Source: Prorocentrum cordatum
Lineage: Eukaryota; Sar; Dinophyceae; Prorocentrales; Prorocentraceae
Reading direction: 5' to 3'
DNA length: 64,000 nt
Assembly: GCA_963575745.1 (NCBI GenBank)
Contig: CAUYUJ010021058.1
Coordinates: 27,380 to 91,379, forward strand
The notes beneath the pieces are model-generated. The model worked only from the letters and a program-made list of their open reading frames with translations, ran no database searches and was not told the DNA's origin. Both the position numbers and the translations under genes were made by a program. How positions within the stretch are numbered: position 1 is the first letter of the stretch; each line of letters opens with the position of its first letter. Positions 39,990 through 51,739 of the stretch are shown one piece after another.

Positions 39990-42900
39990 CTGATCGGCGT
40001 GGGCCCTCGCCCCCCCCCCTCTTGGGCCAGCTTCGAGCCAACTTCGGCCGTTTGGTGGGTTCCTGGCACGTCTGACGCCGTCGGGAGCCGTCTTGGGGGC
40101 CTTTCTGGGCCCCTCTTGGGGCGCTTGGGCCGTCTTGGGGCCCTCTTGGGGCCGTCTTGGGGGCCTCTTGGGCCGTCATGGGACCATCTTGGAGGCCTCT
40201 GGGACGATGTTGCGCCGATCTTGGGGACCTCTTGTGCCGTCCTGGGCCGTCGGAAAGCCGAAGAGGCGCACATCCCCAAATCCTAAAAACACCTAAGGAG
40301 AATCAATGATTTTGGCCTCTTCGGGCCTTCCTGGAGGACCTCTTCGACGCCTCGTGGGCGTTTTTGGAGGCCTTTTGGGCCGTCTGGGGCCATCTTGAGG
40401 CTATCTTAGGCCGTCTTGGATGAATCTTGACTCGTCTGGGAGGCATCTTGGAGCCATCTTCGCCGTCTTGGAGGCCATCTTGGCCGTCTTGCATGCATCT
40501 TGGAGACCATCTTGGGCCGTCTTGGAGCCGCCTGGAGAAGGGAAAACCTTTGCACCCAGGTTTTGAGATCCTTCCCGGGACCCCGGCGGGACGCGCCGGA
40601 GCCCCAGGGGGAGTTCTTTTGGAAAAAGAAAAACAACCAAAATCGAGAGGGTCCAGCACGCCAGGCACCCATGCGATAAATCGACAGGGGGCGGCGGATC
40701 GAAGACGCCTACGGCGAATCACCGCCGCCCCCTGCCTTTCTGTAAGCGCCTATGTGGCCGAACGTTGAGGCCAGACCTGCCAAGCTATCGGACCATGTGT
40801 TCCCCGAATCGGTTTGGAAAGCCTTCGGGGAACACGTGGGCATCTTGAAGGTCATCTTGGCGTTCTTCTGGCGGCCATTTTTTTTTGACCCTATGGCCTT
40901 CTTGGAGGAACGTCTTGAAGGGCTCCTGGGCGTTCTTGGGAGGCCATGTTCTGAGCGTCTTGGGAGACCTCTTGGGCCGTTCTTCTTGGGGGCTCTGGGC
41001 CGTAGTGTCTTCTTTTTTTCGGGCCTCTTGGGTGGTCTTTGGGGGCACTTGGTCTGTCTCGGGCCGTCGGAAGGCAGAAAAAACGTAAATGCCACAACCC
41101 TTCAAACACCAATGGGAAATCAAGGTTTTTGGCCTTTTCGGGCCTTTCTGAAGACCCTCTTGGAGGCCTCTTGGGCCGTCTTGGGCCATCTTAGGGCCAT
41201 GTTCGGCCGTCTTGGTGGGCTCCTGGTCCGTCTGACGCCGTCGGAAGCCGTTCAGGGGGCCTCTATGGGCCGACTTGGGGCCATCTTGGAATGCTCCAGG
41301 GCCGTCTTGGAGGCGATCTTGGGCGTCTTAAAGACCTGTGCCATCTTGGGGGCCTCTCGGGGCCGTCTTGGGGCCCTCTTGGGCCGTTCTGGGGCCATCT
41401 TGGAGGTCTCTTGGGCGATCTTTCGGCGATCTCTGGGGGTTCTTGGGCCGTTTCGGGCCGTCGGAAGGCCGAAAAGAAGCACATGTCCCAAATCCGTCAA
41501 AACTTTAGGACAATCAATGTTTTTGGCCTCTTCTGGTCTTCCTGGAGGCCCTCTTGGGGGCCTCTTGGGCCGTCTTGGGCCAGCTTCGAGCCAACTTCGG
41601 CTATCTTGGTGGGTTCCTTGCACGTCTGACGCCGTCGGGCGCCGTCTTGGGGGCCTTTCTGGGCCGACTTGGGGCCGTCTTGGGGCGTTTCGGGGCCGTC
41701 TTGGGCGTCTTAGAGGCCATCGTGGGCGTCTTGGAGGCCTCTTGGGCCGTCTTCGAGCCCTCTTGGGGCCGTCGTGGGAGCCTCTTGGGCTGTCATGGGG
41801 CCATCTTGGAGGCCTCTTGGGCGATATTGGGGGCCTCTTGGGCCGTCATGGGCCGTCGGAAAGCCGAAAAGGCGCAAATTCCAGAATCCTTCAAAAATCG
41901 AAGGAAAATCAATGATTGTGGCCTCTTCGGGCCTTCCTGGAGGACCTCTTGGAAGCCTCTTGGGCCGTCTTGGAGGCCTCTTGCGGGCCTTTAGGCCATC
42001 TTGGGCCGTCTTGGATGCATCTTGGGGCCATCTTAGCCGTCTTGGAGGCCGTCTGGGCTGTCTAAGAGGCATCTTGGAGGCCTTCCTGGGCCATCCTGGC
42101 CGTCTTGGAGGCCATCTTGGGCCATCTTGGGGAAAAAGAGGCATTGACAGATGGGTTTTCCAGATGGCCGGCAGAGCGGGCCGAAGCCCCAGGGGGAGTT
42201 CTTTTGGAAAAAGAACCAACACCAAAATCGAGAGGATCTAGCACGCCAGGCACCGCTGCGATGAAACGAAAGGGGGCGGCGGGTCGAAGACGCCTACGGC
42301 GAATCACCGCCGCCTCCTGCCTTTTTGGAAGCGCCTAGGTGGCCGAACATTGAGGCCAGACCTGCCAAGCTATCGGACCATGTGTTCCCCGAATCGGTTT
42401 GGAGAGCCTTCGGGGAACACGTGGGCATCTTGAAAGTCATCTTGGCCGCCTGGAGGCCATTTTGACCCTTTCGGGCCTTCTTGGAGGACGTCCTGGAGGG
42501 CTCTTGGGCCGTCTTGGAGGCCATCTTGAGCGTCTTTGTCTTGGGCCGTCTTGGGGGCCTCTGGGGGCCGTCGTGGGCCTCTTGGGCGATCTTTGGGTGC
42601 ACTTGGGCCGTCTCGGGCCGTCGGAAGGCAGACAAAAAGCAAATGCCACAATCCTTCAAAATCTCAGGGGAAATCAATGATTTTGACCTTTTCGGTCCTT
42701 CCTGGAGGCCCTCTTGGAAGCCTCTTGGGCCGTCTTGGGCCAGCTTCGAGCCAACTTCGGTCGTCTTGGTGGGCTTCTGGCCCGTCCGACGCCGCCGGAA
42801 GCCGTTTAGGGGGGCCGCTCTGGGCCGACTTGGGGTCCCTTTGGAATGCTCCAGGGCCGTCTTGGAGGCTATCTTGGGCGTCTTAAAAAGCCTCCTGGGC

Positions 42901-44480
42901 CGTCTTGGGGCCTCTTGGGTCGTTCTGGGGCCATTTTGGAGGCCTCTTGGGCGATCTTTGGGCGATCTTTGGGGGCTCCTGGGCCGTATTGGCCGAAAAG
43001 AAACAAATGCCAAACACCTTCAAAGACATAGGAGCAACAATTTTTTGGCCTTCCTGGAGGCCCTCTTGGAGGCCGTCTTGGGCCAGCTTCGAGCCAACTT
43101 CGGCCACCTTGGTGGGCTCCTGGCCCGTCTGACGCCGTCGGAAGCCGTTGGGGGGGCCTCTTGGGGCTGTCTTGGAAGCATGTTGGAGCCCTCTTGGGGC
43201 CGTCTTGGGGGCCTGTTGGGCCGTCTGGGGCCATCTTGGAAGCCTCGTAGGCGATGGGGCGATCTTGGGGGCCTCTTGGGCCGTCTTAAGCCGTCGGAAT
43301 GCCGAAAAGAGACAAATTCCCAAATCCCTCAAAAACCAAAGGGGAAATCAAGGATTTTGGCCTCTTCGGGCCTTCTTGGCGGACCTCTTGGAGGCCTTTT
43401 GAGCCGTATTGAAGACCTCTTGGGCCGTCTAGGACCATGTGGAGGCCATCCTGAGGCCATCTGAGGCCGTCTTGGGTACATCTTGGGCCGTCTTGGAGGC
43501 ATCTTGGGGCCATCTTAGCCGTCTTGGAGGCAACCTGGGGCCGTCTTGGAGACGTCTTGGAGACCATCCTGGGCCATCTTGGCCGTCTTGGACGCCATCT
43601 TGGGCCAACTGGAGGAAACAGAGGCACGACGGATGCGTTTTGAGCGCCTTTCCGGGTGGCCGACCGGACGGGCCGAAGCCCAAGGGGGAGTTTTTTTGGA
43701 CAGAGAATCAAAACCAAAACCGAGAGGGTCTAACACGCCAGGCAGCCCTTTGATGAATCAGCAGGGGGCGGCGGATCTAATGGCCTTCGGCCCATCCCGC
43801 CAACGTGCCTGTGTTGTGGTTCAAATTTCTCAGGGATGTTTTTTGGGGTCTCTTCGGAGCGCTCTCGGGGGCCTCTTGGAGACAGTTTTGGCACCTCTTG
43901 AGAGCCACTCGGGGGCCACTTGGGGGCCTCCTGGGGCCTCATGGGGGCCTCTTGTGGCCTCTTAAGGATCTTTCGGGGGCCTCTTGGGGCCTCCTGGGGG
44001 CTCCTCGGGGCCGAGGGGTCGAAATGTCCGTTTGGGTTCTCGATCAGCGCCCCATCTTGGAGTCGTCTTTGGATCCTCTTTGGCTGTCCTGGGCGCCTCT
44101 TGGGCCCTCTTAGGGGCCCTCTTGGGGGCCTCTTGGGCCGTCTTGGGGCTCTTGGGGGCCTCTTGGGCCGTCTTGGGGCGATCCTGGGGGCCTCTTGGGC
44201 CGTCTTGGAGCGTCGGGAAGCCGAAAAGGCGAGAACGTCAAAATTCTTGTGTAACCCAAAGTGAATATATGATTTTGCTTCTTGGGGCCTTCGCAGAACT
44301 CTTGGGCGCCTCTTGGGGCGTCTTGGAGGTCTCTTGGACCGTCTTGGGGCCATCTTGGGCGTCTTGGACCGTCTTGGAGCGATCATAAGGCGTCTCGAAG
44401 TCCTCTTGGACCATCCTGGGAGTCTCTTGGGGCTTTCTTGGCTTTTTGGGTCCCTCTTGGGTCCGAAAAAGTCACGCGGG
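39990..44480. repeat. Nested satellite: GGCCTCTTGGG, about 400-bp and about 1.5-kb levels
   Basis: The base layer is a degenerate 10-13-bp unit around GGCC[G/T]TCTTGGG. A second layer recurs with GGCCGTCGGAAGGCCGAAAA then AATCAATGATTTTGGCCTC at about 40245, 41062, 41455, 41851, 42616, 42978, 43290 and 44206. It is paired with CTTCGAGCCAACTTCGG at 40030, 41587, 42747 and 43088. A third layer has a block with GGAGTTCTTTTGGAAAAAGA and AGGGGGCGGCGG...CCGCCGCC at 40686, 42271 and 43763, spaced 1585 and 1492 bases. Long open frames (GPSWG... or RPKTAQEAP...) exist only because the unit lacks stops. Confidence 0.85.
40797..40835. repeat. Perfect 12-bp hairpin inside the satellite
   Basis: GTGTTCCCCGAA (40797-40808) pairs with 40824-40835 across a 15-base loop. 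The same hairpin is conserved in the next 1.5-kb unit at 42382-42393 / 42409-42420 with a loop substitution only. Confidence 0.8.
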
Positions 44481-45266
44481 GAGATGCGGCAATCACCCGA
44501 CAGACCGCGGCAAGGTTCCGGGCCCATGAAGAATCCTCAGGATTGAGGACTGAGGCTCAGGGGATTAGGCAAAGGACCTGAAGACACGCCCACTCCGTGC
44601 CCAGAGGCACGGTGGCGGATAAGCGGTCTTATCTGGCCAGACGGAACCCATCTTAGCATCCATTTGAAACTTCCTACTTCCCCCTACCAAGCACCACCCG
44701 CGGCCTCACCAGCTGGGGGCCGTTTTCGGGCCCTGGGGCCATCAGGGAAGGGCCCAGCGCTAAAATCTACACCCAGAGGAAGGGATCGGGACCTCCTGGG
44801 GCCGAGGACTGCCACAGATCACACCGGCGGATGCCAGCGGCCCCGGAGCGCTGCCGGCCAGCCGCGCGCCGGCGCATGAAGCGGCGGCGGCGGGTCGGTG
44901 GCACGAGCGTCGAGCCCTGGCGGGCGCCTGGCGGGATTGGAAGAGGAGGGCAAGGACAAGTTCTCCAGCCTGCCCCCCCCCCCGGCAGTCATCTCAGCCA
45001 CGTCCTCCCCGCTGCCGCCGATCCTCCTCCACACCACAAACAGGCAGGCGCCGCGGCAGAGGCGGCGCAGGCCACCGCGGAGGCCCGGCGGGAGCAGGCG
45101 ACGGAGCGGGCCGCGGAGCACAATGCGGCGCTGTCCAAGGCCGACGCCTCCCCCAGGGGAAGTCCTCCTCCAGGCCTCCTACATCCTTGACCTCCAACGC
45201 ATGAACAGAAAGGAAGACGGACGTTTTTCGCTGTTTTCGGCCCATGTGGCCACGTAGGATGCCCAG
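44481..45266. other. Intergenic with a possible coding relic
   Basis: About 45040-45160 translates as GAAAEAAQATAEARREQATE, an Ala/Glu helix. Flanking frames shift, so a decayed coding relic is possible but not assignable. The rest shows no gene. Confidence 0.3.
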
Positions 45267-45550
45267 TAAGGCTTCGGGCTGCGCGCGGACAGCCCGCCCG
45301 GGTAGTCCTGGCTGGCCTCAGCAGCCCCCCGAGTAGTTCCAGCTGGCGAGTAGTACGGGGCGGTCTCAACACCCTGGCGCCGCCTCCGGCGGCGCCCTTG
45401 GGGCGCTCCGCGCCCCAGGGTTGGGGTTTTGAGACCACCCCGTGCTACTCGGGGGGCTTGTTGAAGCCAGCTGGATCTACTCGGGGGGCCTGTTGAGGCT
45501 AGCTGGAACTACCGGGGAGGGGGGCTGTCTTTGCGTAGCCCGAAGCCTTA
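45267..45550. mobile_element. Foldback element, family F3
   Basis: 284 bp. The arms of about 110-130 bases are inverted relatives: TAAGGCTTCGGGCT...GACAGCCC...GTAGTCCTGGCTGGCCTC on the left, with its complement at the right end (…CCCGAAGCCTTA). The outer TA on each side may be a TA target duplication. The loop contains GGCGCCGCCTCCGGCGGCGCC and GGGGCGCTCCGCGCCCC hairpins. No coding capacity. Confidence 0.75.
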
Positions 45551-45563
45551 ACAGGCCTCCGGC

Positions 45564-45715
45564 ATGGGTCCGAGCAGGTGGAATCGGAGGATCGCGCGGC
45601 ATCGCCGATGCATCGGCGACGCGGCGCGACGTGGAGCCAGATTTTCTCAATGCCGACGGCGCCGATGCATCAGCGATGCATCGGCAATGCGGCGCGACCC
45701 TGCGACCACATACGG
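45564..45715. mobile_element. Foldback element, family F1 (copy 3)
   Basis: GGGTCCGAGCAGGTGGAATC then GCATCGCCGATGCATCGGCG is mirrored by CGCCGATGCATCAGCGATGC then GCGGCGCGACCCTGCGACC. The centre ACGTGGAGCCAGATTTTCTC matches the centres of copies 1 and 2. Confidence 0.7.
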
Positions 45716-46157
45716 TGGGGGCGTTGGTCGAGGAATGTGCCCAGGAGGCTTTAGATCCTGGGGGCTTCCTTCTCTGATGAGGGCGGCGGAGGTATCCGTG
45801 GCCAGGCGTCAAGTGGTGTTCCTCCAGCTTCCAACCCTGGATTCCCAATCTAAGGTTTTGATGTTCCAACCTACTTTAGTTTTGATCTCTAGAGTATCAA
45901 CAAAGTGCCGACGCTGGAGGAGGGTTTTCACGTGCCAGGTCCAGCGAGGCGATGCTGTTTCGACATTGTTGCGACACTTTAATGGGTACTCGGAGTCATG
46001 TCTGGGATGTGGTCCTCAAGTGCGATGGGGGCAACATAAATCTAAGGGTTCCTTCTCCAATGCCCTCACCGTGTACTCGGACCCCGTGTGGGTGGAAGGC
46101 CTCTGTCCTCCTCCCCGGTCTCCTCCTGCCTCTCGGGGGCGCACGCAGCAGGGTCAG
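45716..46157. other. Intergenic, no firm gene
   Basis: A + frame of ordinary composition runs from about 45780 to 46160 but is unrecognised and lacks a convincing start. Confidence 0.35.
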
Positions 46158-46165
46158 CGCTAGCG

Positions 46166-46282
46166 TTGAGCCGGGCACATCCCTCTACAGGAGGAATCGT
46201 CAAATAGTCTGGGGACGATTTTTGTGACTCTTTTGGCAATTTCTGATCATTTTTTGATTATTTTTCGTCCAAGACCGCCTCA
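46166..46282. mobile_element. MITE, family M1 (copy 4)
   Basis: 117 bp. The left end TTGAGCCGGGCACATCC then CTCTACAGGAGGAAT fits the family. The right side keeps TATTTTTCGTCCAAGACCGCC then TCA, so about 20 bases near the right end are missing. Flanked by perfect 8-bp CGCTAGCG at 46158-46165 and 46283-46290. Confidence 0.75.
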
Positions 46283-46295
46283 CGCTAGCGGGGGT

Positions 46296-46400
46296 GAGCG
46301 CCGGATCCTGCGGGATCCTGCAGGGCCAGGGGTGCATTGACCCAGGCTGGCGCGCAGGATCCTGCAGGATCCTGCAGGATCTTGCAGGATCCTGTAAAGC
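46296..46400. repeat. 10-bp palindromic repeat (GGATCCTGCA)
   Basis: Two copies near 46304 and five near 46370, separated by TGACCCAGG motifs. GCAGGATCCTGC is self-complementary. Confidence 0.8.
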
Positions 46401-46639
46401 CCGACTGACCAGGGTTTGGATTGACCCGGGTCAGTACGGTGGAGACCCCTGCCAAGAAACACTCTGCACGCCTCCAGGGTGCCCTGGGTTTCTTGGGCTT
46501 CGATGGTTCTGCGATGGAGAGCGTGACGTTCCCACACCATAAATCAATGGACGTCCTGGGGTCTCAGGGCTGGGTTGCTTGTGGAAGCTTTCTTGTGGTC
46601 GGCCCCTACTGTAGATCCCCGATCTGCCAGGAGGACGAG

Positions 46640-47436
46640 GAGAAGGACGATGGGGAGGGGGAGGAGGGTGGGGAGGAGGAGGAGGAGGAGGAGGAGGAGA
46701 AGGAGGAGGAGGAGGAGGAGGAGGAGGTGGTTATTTGGAGGTGGCATGGGAGGAGATAAGGATGAGGATGCTGATGTGATGATGATGGCGAAAGATCCCG
46801 TAATTGTTGAATGATGATTGATGATGCTGAAGCTGATGATGATCTGCTGATGATATGATACTGATGATGACCACGATAATGATGATGCTGCTGTGGATGA
46901 TGCTGTGCTGATGCTGTGACGGGGCATGCCGAAGCCGTGATGCGATGATGATGATGCTTGATGATGATTGATGGTGGTAGGATGATGGATGATGACGATG
47001 CCGATGGACGATGATGAATGATGATGATGCTGATGATGATGATGATGATGATGATGATGTGATGATGATGATTGTGGTGGTGGGGGTGATGATGATGAGG
47101 AGGAGGAGGATGATGGGGAGAGGATGAGGAGGAGGAGGAGGTGGAGGATGAAGGGGGGGAGGAGGAGGAGGAGAAGAAGGAGGAGGAGGAGGAGGAGGAG
47201 GAGGAGGAGGGGGAGGAGGAGGCAGGAGGGTGGGCGAGGTAGAGGCAGGATGCGGAGCAGGACTGATGGATGGATGATGATTATGGTGATGACGATACTG
47301 ACGATGATGCTGATGGTGGCGATGATGATGCTGCTGATGATGATGATGATGCTGATGCTGATGAGGATGAGGAGGAGGAGGAGGAGGAGGAGGAGGATTC
47401 GGATGAGAATGATGAGGATGAGGATGATGATGCTTA

Positions 47437-47477
<41 letters not shown>

Positions 47478-48278
47478 GTAACGATGAGGCTGATGATGCT
47501 GATGATGAGGAATTCGATCATGATGCTGACGTGATGGCGGCGACGGCGACGATAATGACTATAATTAGGATGATGATGATGCGGCTGCTGATGATAATGA
47601 TGGTGATGACGAGGATGCTGATGATGATGGCGATGCTGATGATGATGATCATAATGATGATGTTGCTGCCGATGATAAGGTTTGTTGCGATGGTGGTTGT
47701 GATGATGCTGCTGCTGCTGATGCTGATCCTGATGCTGACGCTGATGAAAATGCTGATGCGTATGAGGATGACGCTGAGGATGCTGTTGATGATGATGTCT
47801 CTGCTGCTGCTGATGATGATAATGATGATGCTGCCGATGATGCTGATGCTGATGTTTATGCTGGTGATGATGCTGATGATGCTGATCATGCTGAGGCTGC
47901 CGACGATGATAAAGACTCGGATGCTGCTGCTCATGCTGATGACGCTGATAATGATGAGGATGGCACTGAGGATGGCGACGACGACGCTGATGATGATTCT
48001 GATGATGCTGATGATGATGTTGCTGCTGATGATCATGCTGGTGATGGTTGCGATGCTGCTGATGATGATAATGCTGAGGACGGCGACGATGGGGATGACG
48101 ACGTTGATGATTTTGATGATGATGATGATGATAATGATGATGCACATGATGCTATTGTTGCTGCTGGTGATGTTGGCGCTCTTGATGCTGCAGTTGCTGC
48201 TACTGCTGATGGTGATGATGCTGACGACGGTGATGCTGCTGATGCTGATGCTGGTGCTGAAGATGCCCATGATGGTAC

Positions 48279-48346
<68 letters not shown>

Positions 48347-48980
48347 CAGAGGATGGTAATGGTAATGCTGCTGCTGCTGATGTTGATGCTGCTGATGATG
48401 ATGCCATTGCTGCTGTTTAGACAGATCATGTTGCCGATGCTAGTGGTGATGCTGATGATGCTGATGATGCTGATGTTGATGCTGGTGATGTTGATGATGC
48501 GGAGGAGGAGGAAGGCGATCAGGATGAAGCTGACAGTGATGCTGTTGCTGATGCTGATGACGATGATGGTGCTCATGATGATGATGATGAATGGTGATGC
48601 TGATGATGCTGATGCTGATGATGCTGCTGCTGCTGATCATGCCAATGATGGTGGTGATGGGGTGATTCTGATTATGATGCGGATGATGATGATGATGATG
48701 TTGATGCTATGACTGCTGATGATGATGCTGATGGTGGTGATGCTGCTGCTGATGAGGATGCTGCTGCTGATGATGATGATGATGATGCTGATGCTGCTGC
48801 TGCTGATGATGCGGCTGCTGCTGATGATGCTGATGCTGATGCTGATGATGATGAGGCTGCTGCTGATGATGATGCTGATGATGCTGATGATGATGCTGAT
48901 GATGATGATGATGCTGATGATGATGATGCTGATGATGATGATGATGATGATGATGATGACGATGCATTGATTGATGGATG
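46640..48980. repeat. GGA tract and 2.2-kb GAT/GCT trinucleotide tract
   Basis: GGA at 46640-46732, interrupted (GAT)n with GCT triplets from about 46760, a GGA island at 47095-47240, then GATGATGCTGAT until 48980. Frames read Asp/Ala, Met/Leu or Ile/Ser-rich. The absence of stops is a property of the triplet, not evidence of a gene. Confidence 0.95.
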
Positions 48981-49004
48981 GATGGCTGGATGGTGATGGT
49001 GGTG

Positions 49005-49375
49005 GTGGGGAGGAGGAAGACGCGGAGGAAGAGAAGCAGGAGGAGGATGCGGAGGATGAGAGGGAGAAGGAGGAGGATGAGGAGGAGGATGAGGATCATG
49101 GTGGAAGGAAAGGCCGAGGAGGAGGAGGAGGAGGAGAAGGAGGCGGAAGAGAGAAGAGGAGTAGGAGGAGGAGGTGGAGGAGGAGGAGGAGGAGGAGCAG
49201 GAGGAGGAGGAGGAGCAGGAGGAAGAGGAGGAGGAGGAGGCGGAGGAGGAGGAGTAGGAGGAGGGTGAGGAGGAGGAGGAGGAGGAGCAGGCGGGGGAGG
49301 AGGAAGGAGTGAGGAGGAGGAGGAGGAGGAGGAGGAGGGCGGAGGAGGAGGAGGAGGAGGAGGAGGAGGATGGAT
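49005..49375. repeat. GGA-rich microsatellite
   Basis: Degenerate to pure GGA/GAG, ending at ATGGATGAGTGG. Confidence 0.9.
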
Positions 49376-50380
49376 GAGTGGGGAACGTGTGAGGAAAGGG
49401 AGGAGCAGGAGGTCGTGAGCAGTCGGGGGACAGAAGTTGTGGGAGCAGGAGGGCAGGGAGGAAGAGTAGAAAGGGGGCGGAGGGGAGGGAGTGAGAGGAG
49501 GAGATAGGAGGACCAGTACGAATCCATGACACACCATCGATGTTGCTTTGAACCCTGCGTCCAAGTTTTCTGTTCACAGGTCCGTGTTAGGCATTGTTTT
49601 CACTGCGGGAAGTGCCCCATTGGAAGGCAACCGTCTGAGAATCGGCAACCGTGCCAACACATGATTCCTGGAACTTCAGCGCTACGAATGGACGTGATTG
49701 TTGCGTCCTGGCAAGCCCGAGTCGGGCCATACAGCCGTTCCTTGAAACCGTTCCTTGGACTCCAGCGGCGCGAATCGACTTTACTGTGCCGTTTGGGACT
49801 CCGAAACCGTGCTCGAACACCATCCCAGGGACTCCAACCATGGTTCCGAACTTCCAGACGAATGTGCGTGGCGCTTAGGCGAGAACCGCGTATTGAAAAC
49901 CACCCGCCTTCCATCAGTGACACGGCTGCACACTTTTGAGAATGTGCGCGGCGCAAGGGCGAGAGCCGCATTTTGAAAAGGACCTGCCCTCCATCCGTGA
50001 AGCTGTTGCAGATTTCAGTAGTCTGGATCATGAATGGTGGTGCGGTCTCATGTGAAACGCATCGCCCGCCCTACCTACACGTCTGGTGGTGCGGCAGGGA
50101 GGGGTTATTGATGGAGAAGAGGGATGGAGGAGACGTCGGAGGAGCCGGGGGAGTCGAAGGAGTCGGAGAAGTCGGATGGGTCGGAGGAGTCGGAGGGAGA
50201 GGGACTGCCGCCAGGAGGCGGCTGACGCCATGGTGGGGGAGGCTGCTGGTGACCAGCAGAGGCGGGACCCCTGAAGCTGCGAGGAACGAGTGGAGGAGCA
50301 GCCGCTGCGCCAGACCCCCTCCCGCCACGCGCACCGCACCGGATGAGTCATGGCGACCAGGAGAGACGACGAAGCGCACT
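49376..50380. other. Intergenic with a 75-bp direct repeat
   Basis: GAATGTGCGTGGCGC... (49860-49930) is repeated as GAATGTGCGCGGCGC... (49940-50012) with about 75% identity. An older, weaker unit may precede it (49655-49850, GACTCCA/GAACTTCAGCG motifs). 50130-50210 has a GTCGGAGGAGTCGGA repeat. No gene was recognised. Confidence 0.5.
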
Positions 50381-50436
50381 GGGGGGGGGGGGCGGGGGGG
50401 GGGGGGGTGGGGGGGGGTGGGGGGGGGGGGGGGGGG
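50381..50436. repeat. Poly(G) run
   Basis: 56 bases of G with four interruptions (C or T). Strong potential for G-quadruplex formation and for assembly or indel error. Confidence 0.95.
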
Positions 50437-51383
50437 CCCGCCGGCCACCCGAGACGACGAACGCCGCGCCGACTCCAGGCGCAGCGGCCGGCGCCTGACG
50501 TAGGTCGCCCAGGGGAAGAAGAAAAACGCAGAAGGGCGCCGCCGAGCCGGCATCAGAAAGAAGAACCAAAACAGGGAGGAGGGTGCCGCAGCCGCAGAGG
50601 ACGGGAAGCGCAGACCGACGAGACAGCGACACAACGGACCGCGCCGAAGGAAGCAGTAAGCCGCAGCGGACAAAGTGGATCACGCTCAGCCGACAAGCCG
50701 CCAAGACGAGCAGACGACGCACGCCGAGAGGTCATTACAGCGCGTAGCCGCGCAACGAAGCCGGCCGGACGCGCAGCCCCAGGGGGGAGCCGCGCAGACG
50801 CCGCTCTCGCCGCAGCCGCACGCGACGCACGCAAGACGCCCGCCTCAGCGCTCATGCCTTTCCTCCCCCTTTCCTCTCCGACCTCCATCTCTCCCTCCTC
50901 CTCCCATCTCTTTTTCCCTCTGCTGTCCTCTTCCTCCTTCCTCCCCCTCCTTCCCTCCCCCTCCCTCCTCTTTACCTCCCTCCATCCTCTCCACCCCCCC
51001 CCCTCCTCCCTCCTCCTCCCCCCTCCTCCCTACCTTCTCTCTCCTCCTCCTCTCCTCCTCCTCCTACTTCCTTCCTCGCCCATCTCTTCCCTCCTCCTCC
51101 TCCTCCTCATCCTCCCTCCTCTCCTCTCCTCTTCCTCGTCCTATCTCCTCCGTCCTCCTCCTTCCCTCTCATCCCCCACATCTTCCTCCTGCTTCGTCCT
51201 CCCCCTCCCGCCTCCTCCTCCTCCTCCTCTCCTCCCCTCCGTCTCCTTCCCCTTTCCTCCTCCTCTTCCGTCCTTGTATCCTCCTTCTTCTCCCTCTCCC
51301 CTCGCCGTCTTCCTCCTTCTGCTCCTCCTGCTCATCCTTCGATCTTGGAGCTGCGGGCAGGCTTGTCGCCCGCGACTGATGCA

Positions 51384-51394
<11 letters not shown>
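50437..51394. other. Intergenic: GC-rich then pyrimidine tract
   Basis: 50437-50850 is CGCAG/ACGAGC-rich with no recognised frame. 50855-51335 is CCT/TCC-rich pyrimidine sequence. Confidence 0.55.
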
Positions 51395-51416
<22 letters not shown>

Positions 51417-51560
51417 GTCTTGATCGTGGTCGTTATCGTTGTTGTGGTCGTGGTCGTGTGTGTGGTCGTCGTGGTCGTCGTTGTCGTCGTTGCCGTTGTC
51501 ATCGTCGTTGTCGTCGTCCGCGTCGTCGTCGTGATCGTGGTCGTCGTCGTCCTCCTCCTC
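51395..51560. repeat. (GTC)n trinucleotide tract
   Basis: Interrupted GTCGTC/GTGGTC, reading Val-rich in one frame. Confidence 0.9.
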
Positions 51561-51739
51561 CTTTCCCCCTCCCCGCATCTTCATGTTCCTCCCCCCCTCA
51601 TCGTCATCTACACCTACACATTACAGTACGTCGCACCCCGCAATTGCGGATGAGAGTGAGGTGGCGGGCGCCGATTGCTGTTGTAGAGTCAACGTGGGCC
51701 GGATCGGGGGAATGGCACGAGGGTGCTTTCTCAAACCAA

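Noticed and set aside
42461-42480. Further spliced-leader relics around TTTTGGC / CCATTTT in the satellite
   Set aside because: Only 6-8-base matches (for example GGCCATTTTGACC) without the CCGTAG or GGCTCAAG parts.
40752-43464. Long frames reading GPSWG / LGGLLGRLG or RPKTAQEAP repeats
   Set aside because: The satellite unit GGCCGTCTTGGG lacks stops. Frame and strand both give long frames, and no start, domain or codon pattern is shared beyond the repeat.
46544-49577. Very long His-, Asp-, Met- or Ile-rich open frames
   Set aside because: Every frame of an interrupted GAT/GCT or GGA repeat is nearly stop-free. No non-repetitive domain is attached.
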